Both the position numbers and the translations under genes were made by a program. From Seriola aureovittata (Eukaryota; Chordata; Actinopteri; Carangiformes; Carangidae): a DNA stretch of 64,000 bases. The notes beneath the pieces are model-generated. The model did not search any database and was not told where the DNA came from. It saw only the letters and a program-made list of their open reading frames with translations. Shown in pieces: positions 49,811 through 63,219 of the stretch (position 1 is its first letter; every line of letters starts with the position of its first letter). The stretch is taken from contig NC_079375.1 in assembly GCF_021018895.1 (NCBI RefSeq), forward strand, positions 7,844,732 through 7,908,731, read 5' to 3'.

Positions 49811-51126
49811 ATTTCTCTGAATATCTTGTCTCTGTCTTTTACACAAAGCCCAAGTTTACCTTTTTCCTCAAGTATGTTTGACTGAATGTGTAGTCTATAT
49901 TTAGTGCTGCCCGTTTTCCATTACACATTCTTTGAATACTTTTCAGTCTCACATCATATTGAGGCTATAAAAAAACTTTTGCATCCATTTTAATAAAGTG
50001 AATTGTTTAACCGGTGAGTTTAGACTCAGAATCAAAGCTTGAGTATTTCAGAGATTAGTGGAACCACCCGACTTTTTTCTCTCATTGCTTTAACTGGTTT
50101 CCGATTTGGAAAGTAGACGCATCAAGTAGGACAAAAACAGCCATAAGAAGACCGGATATGGGCAAATGTTGTTTCAAAATTAAAGCATACTTTACATTTT
50201 TTTGACTGAATTATGAAATAAAAGTGTTCACATGTGACCTTTTTTGCCATGGTGTCTGCAGTGGTGAAATACAATTAAGAACATATTTAAATATTTCAGT
50301 ATTACCATTATGCTACTTATACTCCACTACATTTCAGGAGGAAATATTGCACTTTTTACAGAAAACAATTTATTTCACACATTTAGTTATCAGTTACTTG
50401 GTATCATTTGTTTTTACATGCATAATAACAACACAATGTGATTTTGCTGAAAATACGTACTATACATACTATTCTTACTTGAGTACAATTTTGAATGCAA
50501 GACTTTTATGAGTTATGGAGTCTCTTTTATGTTACATTGCATTAATGTAATGCTTAAACTGTAATTTAAGTAAAGGATTTGAATAATTTTATAACTGGGT
50601 GCATGTTAGTTGTATTTTGTTTCTCCAAGAAAAAAATGACTATCAAAAATAAAAATGTGTATTATGGGGCAAGTAAATTCATTTAAAGTAATGATTCAAA
50701 TCCATTTCATGTAAAAGTAAAATTACAAAAGTGTTATCAGTAAAATATACTGAAAATATCAAAGTTAAAGTACTCATTCTCATCCTGTGACTGATATTTG
50801 ATTCTACGTGACATTATTATTATTATTATTATATTATATAAATTTGGAATGTAAGCACTAACCATAGCTGTCAAATAAGAGTAGTGCAGTAAAAAGTATA
50901 TTTCCCTCTGAAATGAACTGTATAAGTAGCTATACAGTAGCAATAGAAATACTCAAGTAACATAAAAGTTACTCAAAATTGTACGTAATTACAGTACTTA
51001 AGTAAATGTTCTTTCCATCGCTGTTATAAATTCACTACAATGTCCAGTGTAGAGGGCAATGCAAGTTTTATTTTGAAAGTCATCACCGGATTTTGTTTTC
51101 CCCCCACTAAAATTGCTTGAAAGTCG
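49811..51126. other. Intergenic DNA between ralbp1 and rab31
   Basis: About 1.3-1.4 kb, mostly two CAGTGGTGGAAAGTA-type repeats in opposite orientation. Human PPP4R1 lies at this position, but no sign of it is seen here. Confidence 0.6.
50259..51023. mobile_element. Two hAT-like MITEs in tail-to-tail orientation
   Basis: The left unit begins CAGTGGTGAAATACAATTAA at 50259 with ACTCCACTACATTTCAGGAG, and decays by about 50595. The right unit is inverted and ends CAGTACTTAAGTAAATG...TTCCATCGCTG at 51023. The outer flanks (GGTGTCTG and TTATAAAT) do not match, so these are two insertions, not one element. Confidence 0.6.
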
Positions 51127-51277
51127 TTGAAAAAAGATGGTCAGTCTGTCCGTTTGAGGGGCTGGGTTTCTCTTCTATCCAAAAAGAGGAAAAAAAGTCA
51201 GAGTTTCAAGCATGACGAGACAAAGACACTGACTGAATCATTGACAAATAATGATATAAAAACTTTAACAACTCACC

Positions 51278-54200
51278 ATGGCTATAAGGGAGCTCAAAGT
51301 TTGCCTTTTAGGGGTAAGTTACAGATGTTTTTGTTGATCCATTTTGGGGAAAATTCCTTTAGCCTCCAGCGAGTGTAACCTACTAACCGAAAACATTTTG
51401 ACGTGAACAACATATTAATAGAAGTAAGCGTCTCCAACTGACACTGTCAGTTTCACTTATTTGTTAGGCTGTCTTTACTTATCGTGTCGTTCTTTGTCGG
51501 AAAACTTGGAAATGTAACTAATGTTGGTAGCTAGTTGACTGAAATACTCAATAGCTCACCGACCGGTGGGCGCAGCAGTCATTTTAGGTTTGTTTTCCTA
51601 TCGTCTGCGTCTGATTTCCATGTTTAAAGCGACTAAATCTGCGCTCTTGTGTGTTTTTGCCTAATGTTTTTCAACGGTTCTGACATTTTATCATCCATTA
51701 CGTCATCGTTAGATCAACCGCTACAAGTCAGCCGTTAGTTTCCTGCTGCGTTAGCAAAACACAGTCCCTCTGTATAGACGGTGACAGAGATGGTCAGAGG
51801 CGTTTGGGTTGCAAACTGCCAGTTTATCAATGGAGTAAAGGGGAACTGGGAACATCGAAGAGCTACATAACGTTTACCAGGCCTGTGCATGCCGCCGAAG
51901 GCCACTGACATGCTCATCCACACATCTTAATAGCCAAATACTGTCCTTAACAATCTTTTGTTACTCTTCTGCTGTACATTCACTATATACAGTCAGAATC
52001 AGCATACATGAAATTAAGCCAAAGTAGAATAAGTTACAATATAAGGCCAGGGCCTCTTGTTTATATGTGTAACTTACTTAAGATAGTTCTTCACTGAGTG
52101 TGAGCAATAAGACACATTTATCCAGTGACTTACACAGTTTATTCAATGGTATGTTATTCTACAGGAACATATAGGCTACATTTAAAATGTTTGTTAAAGT
52201 TAATTCTGTTTGTGTGAGATCTTTAATTCTCCAGGAATACTTGACTCAGGGAATTAACAATCTGATCCAAAATATTTATAATGTATGGCTAAATAAGTAG
52301 AATGGAATAATTGGAAACTGGTTGAAATGGAGACAAAATTCTGCAGTATGTGAGAGAAATCCTAACAGGAACTGGTATTGCATTTCACTGCACTTCACTG
52401 ACAACCGCAGACAATAAAGATGCTTAAGTCCGTGATTGTCATGTGTCACGTGTATGTGTGTTATGTGGGTTATCCTATGACAAAACTAAATCAAAGACAA
52501 AAGGCCCTAGCTCTTAACTTTAAAAAAAAAAAATTTATAAAGTTAATTAACTCGTTTCGTCAGTGACAGATACAGAATGTTGTCTTGAACAAATAAGTGA
52601 TATTGATTATGAATACAGAGCTAGTTGCTTGATTCATGGACTAACAGGAACCTATCTGATGAGGTAGGCATATGACCAGACAGTTGCATAATCAGTAGTG
52701 TTCAATAGTGAGCACTGACTCTGTTTACGTTCGTGTTTAGAGTGCTGTGAATGATGTGTAACCCTCTGTTTTCAGGACACTGGAGTTGGAAAATCCAGTA
52801 TTGTTTGCCGGTTCGTTCAGGATCACTTTGACCACAACATTAGTCCCACAATAGGGTAAGAGCATCGCAGTACAACCCATTAAAGACCATAACAGCAGAG
52901 AAACAGATCAGTCATGTGAAGGTATATTTGCTCCTGTACCAAAATGAAACAATAAGATTTGATATCAATCAAGGGCGTAGGCTTGGTAACAACATTGGTA
53001 GGGACAAAACAACCCCGTCACCCCTCCCAAACAAAGAAGACTGTTTATTGCTGTCAGCTGAATATTTATATAAGATCTGTATACATTACAAGGAAACAAG
53101 GAATCCATTAACAAGGAAATTACTTGTTAAAAGAAAAACAAAACTGCAACTATGCAAACCTACATCCTTGATATAAGTTCAGGCTTTATATCAGAATCTG
53201 CCAGTGAACTTTGAAGTCAAGTCAAATCATGTATAATATTAGTTAAGTCAGTGATACAGTTGGTACCTACTAGGACTGATTATAGTCATCAGAAAAACCT
53301 GTCAGACTTAAATACCACACCAATAACCATTTATAAGCTAAGTAGTTGGCTTTATGGAGAGATTGATGTCAACTAATGTCAGAAAAAACAAATTACCTAA
53401 GGAGACAGGAGACAAAATAGAATATGTCTAGGTTTCTTTGGTTCATTTACCCCAAAACAAATGCATATTTCTTAATGGAATTGTTCGTGTCTCTATCAGC
53501 AGAGTTTTAAAGCTAAGTAATTTAGATTATTCTTGTCTCTCTAATTATAACAGTGACCTTTACAGGCAGTGCATTCCTGTATTTGTCTACATAAACTTTA
53601 TGGGTAAACACAAAATAGACTCCAGTACCTGGCCTGTAGGGAGCAGTGTTATGCAAAAAGTACACATGTAGCAAACAAATTAGTATACTGCACTGAAAAC
53701 AAATGCCAAGCTTGAACACTTTATCTAACACATATATGGAATCAGATTCCTCAGAGAGAAACATTAGGCTGAGACAAGCTCAGATAGATTTTTACAGTAA
53801 TTTTGTTATTTTGCTTTGACATGATTCAAAAACTGGGGATGAATATAAATGCACCACCCTCAGTCTAGTTTGATGGTTGGTGTATTTGTATCCATGTGCA
53901 TGGCTGCGGGGTCGAACGTCTTTGTTCTCAGTTGTGCAGGTCTCCTGCTGACTTGCACAGACTTGTTTCCTGTGTTTCTGAAAGAACATGCTCACAAGCA
54001 CAAAGTGAAATGCACTTTATCATCCACAGAGCATCATTCCTGACCAAGACGGTGCCATGCGGAAATGAATTACACAAATTTCTGATCTGGGATACAGCCG
54101 GACAGGAAAGGGTGAGTATATCCACAACATAAATTCATTTACTTACCACTAAGCTTTAAGTTTACACACACGACTCTTTGAATCACCTTTTTTAAAACAA

Positions 54201-57200
54201 AGTTAATTTTCCATTGCATTTGGCATCAGGAGGCTAGCAGTGACACAATCGCTTCACTGTCAGGGGTCCTCATGACAGGGAGTTATTATTAGGCGTGAAA
54301 CAGGAGGATTCACATGGGTTCAAAGGTCATGAGACTGTGGTGTCTTCATAGTGATTCATTTGATGGAGGAGGGGTGGTGGTCAGTGTGTGTGTGTGTGTA
54401 CGCTTGAAGCTTGCCAGACTTGCTTACAGCATGGAAAAAACTAGTGCACGTATTTCCTGCTTGTGTGTGAAATTGATACCTTGAAACCTCTGTAACCAGG
54501 GTTCATTGTTCTCTTTATCTGTGGGGGTTATTTGACGGAATGATGTCACCGCAGTTGATTAACGAAGATGATGTTTTTAGGATCTCTGGCAGAATGCAGA
54601 ATAAAGACACTGTGTTAAGTTTTTGACCACTAGTGGTGCTCTCTGGTGGGCAAACTGTGTAATGGAGGCACCATTTCTACATGATCTCGAACTTAGTTCG
54701 ACAGTTCTTTATTGCAAATATCAGCTGACATACTCACTGATATGTCGGCTGGTTTATCAGCTTGGCTCTAGTTTTGAAACATTAAAAAGGTTTTAAGAGG
54801 AAAGAAATGCCAATAAACCAAGTTTATTGCCAACTAGGTTTTCATATACAGGGAATTTGCCTAGGTTCATAATACTCAAAATATTACAAAGTAAGAGCAA
54901 ATACAAGTGCAGAATCCAAAGTCAAGAATCACAAATATAAAACTGAAATTTATAAAAAATAAATATGTTAGATGTGGAGGGTTCATTAATGCACAGATAA
55001 TAAAGTTTTTACATTAATGTAACGTGTAGTGTCCATGGGGCAGGATGAGATGTTTCTTCTGAACACTGGAGCAGCCTTCAGAGTGAGTTAAAAGTGTGAG
55101 GAAGTAGCTTTTCTCCATCAGCCACTCATCACTTAAGAATGTATGGGCACAGGATACTCACAGTACAGTACACTGTGTTAGACTTTAATGGGTTAACACA
55201 ACATTTTATAGTTTTGTGAGTCGGTTTCACATGTAAGATTGGTTTAGTTATAAAGGTCATGGAGCGTTTTTGAAGCAATTTACCCTGTGGTGATAGTGCT
55301 GTCGGACTTTGCTCCAGAAATTAGATGTGATGTGATAAACTGAGTTGTGCTTTAAATGTGTTGTTGTTTTTTTTTAGTTTCACTCATTAGCTCCCATGTA
55401 CTACCGAGGATCGGCGGCTGCTGTCATTGTTTATGACATAACTAAACTGGTAAGACTCATCATCTCTCATCATCTCAATTATACTTGGGTTGGGTGGTGA
55501 GCGTGTGTGGTGACATATTTAGTGGTTTAAAGCTTCACAGCTGTTGGCAGAATCCCAGAAGGCGAAATGAATAACTAACTGTTGTTGAAGTGTTCTTGAG
55601 CGATGCCCTTCACCCCTAACTTTACCAGGGGATCTGCTGATGCGTCCAGTAACTTCCTGGTGTATTAAAAAAAGTGTGTAACTGAAGAAGCTGGTTTCAC
55701 ACTAAGAGCTTGATGTAAAATTCAGTTACTTTTCCATCGGTCTAGGATGCCTTGCTTCCATGACTACAAATGTCATTCTTTCCTGGTCTGTTAATGGAAA
55801 CTTGTCTGAAAAAAACTCCCATCTAATGAAATGAATATGTGACACCACTTGAAGAAAATGTGGGGCACATTCTCATAAAGTACCTATCCCAGAATTGACC
55901 ATGATGTGTTCTTGTTGTTCAGGACTCTTTCCAGACACTGAAGAAGTGGGTGAAGGAGCTGAAGGAACATGGTCCAGAGGACATTGTTGTAGCCATAGCA
56001 GGAAACAAGAATGATTTAGGGGACATCAGGTGGGCTCATTTTCTTTTCTTAGGCTGTCATAGCTTTAAAAAAAAAAAAAACTACACACATTATGCATCAC
56101 ATACTTTAATTAAGACAACCCACGCAGCAGACTCTTCCAGGTTTAGTGAATGAGGCTCATTGTTGTGAACAAAACAATAAAGTCACCTTCTTGTTATACC
56201 TGTTGTGTAGCTCCTGTCAAGTTACATCATTAATAAGAGTATAAGAAGAATGCAACGCAGCTGGTAGCACAGATCAGTGTACTGTAACAGTCATTAGCTG
56301 GAATCTGTTCTGTACACACTTAAGAGTTTCATTAATAAGAAAATATTAAGTTCAATTTGTTTTTTTCCTCAATATTGATAAAACACACACATTCAAGGGA
56401 AAATTAGTATAGGACAAAACAAAGACAAATGAACAAACAAAAGAGGAGTCGTTAAAAAAAACAACATACAAATATGTAATTTTATAGTATAGTTCTGTTG
56501 GAGACTTTGGACTACAGCATACTATATCTACATTTACAATTCAAACGCATGGATTAAGTCACCCAGCTCACCTTCCAGTATCCTTTTGATGAGGGGTGTT
56601 TTTTTTCTTTTTTTTTCTTTACAATCTCAGATTATTGTTTGTCCTGGCCACTAAATTCTCAGTAAAGTTACTCAGTGTGCATTCTCAGTGAGTTTAATCA
56701 AAAGCACAGCAGTGCATTTCTACACAGGCCCCTGTTTGGACATACCTTTTCTGACTTTATAGAAATGTAGTTTGTGTCAAGAATCTTAATGAATTGTCAT
56801 GCGGTGGCAAGAACAGCACTACTCTGGCGCAATTTCCTCCTTTCAGAAATACCTCAACTCGTCCTCCTCCTCCTCCATGTATCCTCTTTTCCAGCAGTCG
56901 TCCAGAGTAAACTAATTAGAGATGGACTGTATAAAAGTGATTGATGAAAATTTAGATTTTCCACAGGACATTTAACTGTGGACTCCACACTAACTTTAGT
57001 GTCCTTCTCTTTTACAGGGAAGTTCCTATGAAGGAAGCTAAGGAGTTTGCTGAATCAATTGCAGCTATTTTCATCGAGACTAGTGCCAGGAATGCTGTCA
57101 ATGTTGAGGAGCTCTTTCAGAAAATCAGTAGGTTTCATGCCTTTATGTTGTGCCTATATAATGTGTGTCATTGTACTGTATGAGAGGAAGAAAAAGATTT

Positions 57201-60170
57201 GTGCTATTGAGGAAATGTTGTCGAAAAAAGGAAGCCTGTACACTCTCAGAATGGCTAGAGAAGCGTTTTCAAATAACTAAATAAATTGGCTTCCTTGAAG
57301 TTGGGGGACCCTTTAGAAACATAAAAAAAACAAGCAGAAACATGTCCTGACTTTTGCCTCTAGTATGGGTCAAACCTAAAAATGCTGGATCCCACATTTC
57401 CCTTAATGCAAATCAGCCGTGTCCTTCTTCTGTGCCTCCTTAATGCCCGTTTCTTTTAAATCCCACACTTACAATTTGTAATGCAGAGGTTTCTATTAAA
57501 AACCTCTCTCCCTCTAACATGTTTTAAGACATTCAAAATGACCTTGGTAGGAATAATAATTTGTGTCTGATATGGTATTTTGATGATTTCAAATACATTA
57601 TTCTGCACAGTTCAAACATGCAAGTGATGTAACAATAAGTAAAACACATTTTTCTGTGGAGGGTGGAGATGTTAACTTGTGCCATAATGTGGAGCGGACA
57701 AGTTTTAGTGTATCAGACGATGTTGTGGTTATAAAATCAGGATTTTAGCAGCAGCAGAGCAGCAGCAACTTGGAAATAGCTTGGAAGTCAACTGGTAGTC
57801 TTAATGGGCTGCGCTGAGCTTTATTTTATGGATGATAGTAATGGTTGGATTGACAATGCACTGCCAAATAAGTGGGAATATTAATGTTAAACATGGCATG
57901 ACTGCTTTGTAAATGACCCTTTGCTGTGTGTGTGTTTAAGGTAAACAGATTCCTCCCCTGGAAAATCCTGAGGTGGACAGCAACGAGTCCTTTAAACTCA
58001 CCCGGCAGCCAGCTTTGTCCACCAGGAGATGCTGCTAGTACCAACAGTGGCAGATGAGATTACTTCCTTCAGCACCAGGGACCCCACCAGCACAGCTCAT
58101 AGTCCACAATGCACACAGTGTCTTACTCCAGGGAAAGACAAGACAGTGGACAGACAGATGCCAGCTTGCACATGTGGTCACCTGCAACATGAAACAGAAA
58201 ACCTGCCAACAGTATTATATGGGTCAGTGGACGTCATTTCATTTAATTGAAGCAGTTTCAAGTTTGATGAGGTTAGGAAGCAGAAAGCCATCCGTTTGTT
58301 CCCCTCAGGTGATGCCTGAATTACATTAAGATTTCTGTCTGTGTATTGAGATGGAAAAGCTCATTTCAAAAGGAAGTTTTAACCCACTATCTATGGTAAC
58401 TTTAAATTTAAGCACAAATGAATAACAAGTCATCTGGCTGATGTGCTCATTAAAACTGGTTGTAGATGCAACTACATTTTCATTGTAAGAGTCGACTGCT
58501 CTGTAGATTTTCATTGCACTGTGGCTCTTCAATGTTTCGCCTTAAATGAAAGTTTTTTCTTTTTTATATTCATTATTATCAAGAGTAGACTTTTCCTTCT
58601 GGTGGAGCTTTTGTGTTCATGTGTGTGTGTCACCATAGAATTTCTTTAGAATATTTGAATAAGATGTTGTTCAGATTGAACCTTAGACAAGCATTCAGTT
58701 GTATAGCTCAGATGCTGCGGCTTTACATTCCACTTTGTCATGTGTTCTCACACACATTTGCTGCATAAGGGTTTAACTGTAATGCTGCAGAATGAACAGC
58801 TTAGAGCCCTAAATTGTAATTACAGTTTGACACTCCCTGTTGAAACACTGTGACCAATACTAGAATTGTTTACATAGTGATTTGTTAAAGATGTTTTCTA
58901 CATGCTGAAATGTATTGTCTGAGATTTCACTACAGGGAATGACTGTATACGACTCCCAAACATGAGAAGTATTTTTTACCTGAAAAAGGGTTACATTTAT
59001 AATATTAAGAAGAGAAAAGACCTGCATGTATTTTACTCTGAACATGTCTACAGCTGTTTAAGTTTCAAAAAAACATTGTGTTGTATATACTGACCAAACT
59101 CTAAAAGAACTTTTGGAATCTACCCCTGACTTTTTGGCTTTGAAAAAGGGGGACAAAATGGTAAGAAGGAAGACGGTCCTCAGCCCAACTGTGTAAAATG
59201 AGATTCTGAATTGTGTTTGCTGCAGATTCTTTGGCAGGAGTACCTTTGGATTTGACCACTTTAGACATTTGTAACAGCACTTTGACCACAGTATTAGTCA
59301 TGAGTGACCTTTTAATATGTTGCAGTACTCCATAACAGTATGATTAAAGATTGAAATGGACAATTAAGTTAAATTCGATAGACATTAACATTATTCTAGT
59401 TCCACGTTTGTATTGTGTAAAAAAAACATGTTTACATTTGTACTTTGTCAGTTATAAAATGTACAGTTTTAACCACTTCTAATGAAGCTTAGTGTATGAT
59501 GCAATTATAGTCTAATTTTGCCAATAGGTACTGTTCTCTGTATGGAAAGTCTCACCAATCTCCATTCAAAAATCAAACACACAGGACATTCCTCCCAGAA
59601 TGTGATGTGACCCGATTTTGTTTTTAACCCTAAGGTTTTCTTGGGTAAATGTGCCACATACGTAATCCATCAATGATCTTTTAGTACAAACAAATGTCAA
59701 CCATATGACTGCAATCTTCTGACAAAATGTATGGCAGTGATTACCTGAAAGTGGATTAGGGATTACTAAGTGAGTCAAATCTACAGCACAGCAAATCAAA
59801 AATACAGATCTTTCAATGGAGTCTGGACTGACACTACTTCCATTCAAGAGACATTGAAAAAAGAAATTTTATTAGAGGTTACATGTTGCCATTTCCAACA
59901 AGTACTATGTGCTGGCACACAAGTGCCTTTTTTATGTTTTTCTCAACAAATGTATGACATGGCTAAAAAGTGCGTACTGCCAGAATAATGCATGAATTAC
60001 TACTCTAAATCTGTACAGACTAACTGTACGCATAACAGTCAACTTTGAAACTACCAGTTACCTGCAGCAATCCTTATACTGTATGCCTTAGTCATGCTTC
60101 CCTGTATCCTCTGTAGACCAGATTAACTTTTGTATATTAATCCATGTAATAAAGTAGTAATTATTCTATT
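51278..60170 (+). CDS. rab31: rab31: Ras-related protein Rab-31 (coding 51278-58038, 7 coding exons)
   Basis: Coding exons: 51278-51313, 52776-52855, 54030-54111, 55378-55449, 55923-56029, 57018-57127, 57941-58038; total 194 residues, like human. The first coding exon has only 12 codons ([12 protein letters not shown]); its ATG is in a strong ACCATGG context. GTPase motifs are all present: P-loop GDTGVGKS (12-19), switch I Thr37 in SPTIG, WDTAGQE (59-65), NKND (118-121; human has NKCD) and ETSA (146-149). The C-terminus RRCC carries the two geranylgeranylated cysteines. RAB31 (Rab22B) acts in trans-Golgi to endosome transport and endosome sorting. RAB22A is the close alternative, but [13 protein letters not shown] and the neighbours favour RAB31. 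AATAAA at 60148-60153 ends a 2.1 kb 3'UTR. Confidence 0.95.
51314..52775 (+). other. rab31 intron 1
   Basis: It follows the 12-codon exon. Only AT-rich sequence is seen up to gttttcag at 52775. Confidence 0.6.
52856..54029 (+). other. rab31 intron 2
   Basis: About 52966-53090 contains CAAGGGCGTAGGCTTGGTAA and a GGTAGGGACA word typical of a fish DNA-transposon remnant. The rest is unremarkable. Confidence 0.5.
54112..55377 (+). other. rab31 intron 3
   Basis: No exon is seen. About 54640-54780 has the look of a dispersed repeat (CTCACTGATATGTCGGCTGG). It ends in a T-run and tttttag at 55377. Confidence 0.5.
55450..57940 (+). other. rab31 introns 4-6
   Basis: The introns 55450-55922, 56030-57017 and 57128-57940 separate the last three coding exons. 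Only A-runs (for example near 56068) and AT-rich sequence are seen. Confidence 0.6.
58039..60170 (+). other. rab31: rab31 3'UTR
   Basis: A long AT-rich 3'UTR follows the TAG at 58036-58038. The last clear AATAAA (60148-60153) sits about 2.1 kb downstream. Short open frames in it are not supported as genes. Confidence 0.6.
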
Positions 60171-60655
60171 TTTCTCTTTAGTTTTTTGTTACTTTTCCAA
60201 CTGGAAAGATAAAATATATGTTTCAAAATGTGCACCAAAGACACCAGAACATTCTTAAAGGATTCAAATAAGGCCTCTCTAATTTTATTCTTAATGTGTC
60301 GTTAATAGAGACCAGAAAGATGAGTGAGAACACAGTCTCACTAACAAAAGGTTGATGCATTTCCATCGTTTTTGAGGTGTCAAGTAGGCTAACACCTCAA
60401 AAACCAAAACTCAGTGAAAAATGATACAATTTGGTTGCACAGTGTAGGATAAGCATTCACTCCAGTCACTGCAAACCACATTATGTGAAAAATAATGCCT
60501 TGCTTTATTCACTTCACCCAAAACAGCCTAAATTTAAAATGTAACTCCTCCCTTGTAAACATTGTACTACTCGCCCACTACCTTTTAGCTTTAATCTCAA
60601 AATAGGAAACACTTAACAAATTTGTCTTAAATTAAATTAGTGTTATTTTGGCACA

Positions 60656-60728
60656 TACAGTACCAGTCATAAGATTGGACACACTTTCCGATTCACTTGG
60701 ATGTCCAAACTTTTGACTGGTACAGTAT
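60656..60728. mobile_element. Short palindromic Tc1/mariner-like MITE
   Basis: Arms of about 26 bp (TACAGTACCAGTCATAAGAT... and its near-complement ending ACTTTTGACTGGTACAGTA) surround a 20-bp centre and differ at only three positions. TA dinucleotides lie at both outer ends. It has no coding capacity. Confidence 0.7.
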
Positions 60729-61734
60729 ATGGTTGACATGGCCTTTAGAAAAGTTGCAAACAGCACATATTAGTTGCAGAATGGAGCTTTTCCAGAGGGT
60801 CCTATTCAGTACGCTGCAGTGGATTACCTCCTCAGCTGCTTACAGAGGAGAGGGCTACACCTCTTGTCACGAAGATGGATTTAACAACAGCCACAGTTGT
60901 CAGCGGTGTCCGAGAGAGCAAAGTGGGGTATAAATAGTTCAAACTGAGAAAACACACTGTATGAAACATCAGGATTCCTCTCCATAAACAATTAACCTCT
61001 CACTTTCTTTTCCTTTAAGTTTTATTCTTATAAAGGTGCAAACTCACATCATTAGCATCACAAAACTTTTTTTTTTGTGAGGAAAATTTGGGGATTTTTC
61101 TTTTATGCAGCCAGCCTCTAGTGCTCATTTGAGGAAGAGTATCTTGAGGCTTTTCTGCACTGGCTTTAGCATTAAGACATGGCAGTCAAACATGTTTGTT
61201 TATGACTAGATTCAAGACAAATCTGAAACTGAGCCTATAGTTTGACCTGCTCAGCAGTAGTAATGTAAACACAGTGTGCTTGTTTGCAACTCTAATGTAC
61301 ATCCTCAAAGTCACATAAATGATTATAATGTAAAAAAGTATAAACAAAATGTTTATACTTTGTAGTACACTTGCATTTTATAACTTCTTAAAATCAGACA
61401 TCTCTGTTAGAGAGTCTAGGGAGACATAATGCGTGCCTTTGAAGAGGGAATGTGTTAATAATGTTGGCGTAACTGATTGACAACATGTCTCTTGTTCCTC
61501 TGAGAGGGTAAACTGAGTTAATAATAGTCAAGTGTGGGAGAGAGGAATAGAAAACTTATTGAACTAAAGTGTTCAATTGTGCTCATGGCGCTGTAATTCA
61601 TTTCAAGTAAATATATATAAAAATCACATATTTTATGCTTTGATGTTAAAATTTTGTGTTTTATTTACAGAAAAGTTTTAGTTCGTGTTAAGTATTACAA
61701 ATATCCTGCAACTACCTATTATTTTCAATATTAA

Positions 61735-61880
61735 TTAATCTGCCGATTATTTGTTGATTAACTGATTAATCATTCTGTCAATTTGTCTGACCAACAGTCC
61801 GAAATCCAAATGATTATTTGATTATCAAAATAGTTGTCAATCAACTAATTGATTAATCGACTAATCATTGCAGCTCTATA
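61735..61880. repeat. Dispersed teleost repeat of the ATTAGTCGA type, short internal-deletion copy
   Basis: TTGATTAACTGATTAATCAT at the left and ATTGATTAATCGACTAATCA, then TTGCAGCTCTATAAGG, at the right are the family's two ends, with the middle mostly deleted. Confidence 0.6.
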
Positions 61881-62344
61881 AGGTATGTTATAATTGATGG
61901 CAAACTCTGTACATTAATAAACAATTTAAAATGTCCTTATATCTCCTTACAACTATATTATAGTGTCTTGTGAAACAATTTTTTTTTTTATATAACGGTT
62001 ATGAATGCTAAATAGGGGACTTAAAGTGATATAATTATCAGTTGTTGGTAATGTGATTTTAAGTGCAGGAATTAACTGAAAAGAAAGGAGAAAACAAATA
62101 AGTCCCACATGTTTAGCCCATTGGCATTTTCTTGTGTATAAAATAGCATCATAGTGTATAATTGCTATTTAAACCACAAACCCGAGAGGCCCCAAAAGCC
62201 CTAGGTTTACTATATATTGTGCCTGTCTACAAAATTGAATTAATCACAAATTTGATTAAACCTGTAGACCCTAGCAACCACCCATGTAAAGGGGTGTGTC
62301 ATTATTTCCCCAGACACACAGACACCAACCAGTACCAGTACTCA

Positions 62345-62610
62345 AGAGCTGAACTGATTAGTTGATTAATCAATTGACAGAAAGTTAATAAGTTTCCCAG
62401 TTTTCTATAATGGTAAACTCATTGTTTGGGTGGTTTTTGACTGTTGGTCAAATGAAATGAAGCAATTTGAATATGTTAACTTGAGCATCAAGAAATAATG
62501 ATGGGCATATTTCACTTTTTTTAAAATTTTATTTAATACACTAAACAATTAATCAATTATTAGAGAAAAGTAATTTACTGCAGATAATTGTTGGCTGCAG
62601 TTTTAGTTCT
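62345..62610 (+). repeat. Dispersed teleost repeat of the ATTAGTCGA type
   Basis: GAGCTGAACTGATTAGTTGA opens it and GACTGTTGGTCAAATGAAAT, GCATCAAGAAATAATGATGG and TACACTAAACAATTAATC follow in the family order. Confidence 0.6.
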
Positions 62611-63099
62611 ATGATGGAATAATTCAACCTTGTCCAAAGTTTTGTGTCATAATTACTTGACTCAAATAAAAAAAATGTGAGCAAAGGAGATCTAAATTGA
62701 AAAAATTCAGGTTTTTACATTAGATTTCAAAACTGACCCTCTCTACAAGATTGGAATGGAAGACCCACAGAGTTCATATTCTAAGAAAGTGGTTAAATTG
62801 AAAAATAATTAAAAAAAATTATTAAATTAATCAAAACATGGAGAACCAAATTGTATGGAGTAAAACCTGCGGATTTAATTAAATAAAAATCTGTTAATAA
62901 ATAAGTACGTTGTTTGATGATACTAAAGACAGAAGTATAGGACATAAGTAAATCGGGAGTCATGTCAGTTCATACAGTGTTTTTTTCCTCCTTCGTCTTT
63001 CAAAGTACACGCGGTATAATTAGTTTACTGTACTATAATCACATCTGAGCCACGAGGGCGCGCAACAGGATTGTGCACCCGCGCGTTCAAGTATTTGTA

Positions 63100-63219
63100 C
63101 CCACATGCTCGTTCGCAGAGCTCAGTCAGCATTTGACTCAGTGGTGGCAGGGGATCCAGGATTTCCACTTGTCAGTTACTCCCTGATACCGAAATCAAGT
63201 GCATCCCCCTCAGCTAAAA
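63100..63219 (+). promoter_or_regulatory. vapa: vapa promoter / 5'UTR region
   Basis: CpG-containing sequence (GAGGGCGCGCAAC at 63055-63067, CCCGCGCGTTC at 63078-63089) precedes the vapa start codon. No TATA box is seen at a sensible place. The transcription start is not visible. Confidence 0.4.

Larger units (their letters stand above)
60171..63100. other. Intergenic DNA between rab31 and vapa
   Basis: No gene is recognised. It holds a 73-bp palindromic MITE (60656-60728) and two ATTAGTCGA-type repeats (61735-61880 and 62345-62610) in AT-rich DNA. Human TXNDC2 lies at this position, but nothing like it is seen. Confidence 0.6.

Noticed and set aside
49811..51126. Possible missing ppp4r1 exons
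   Set aside because: I searched by eye for HEAT-repeat coding text between ralbp1 and rab31 and found only MITE repeats.
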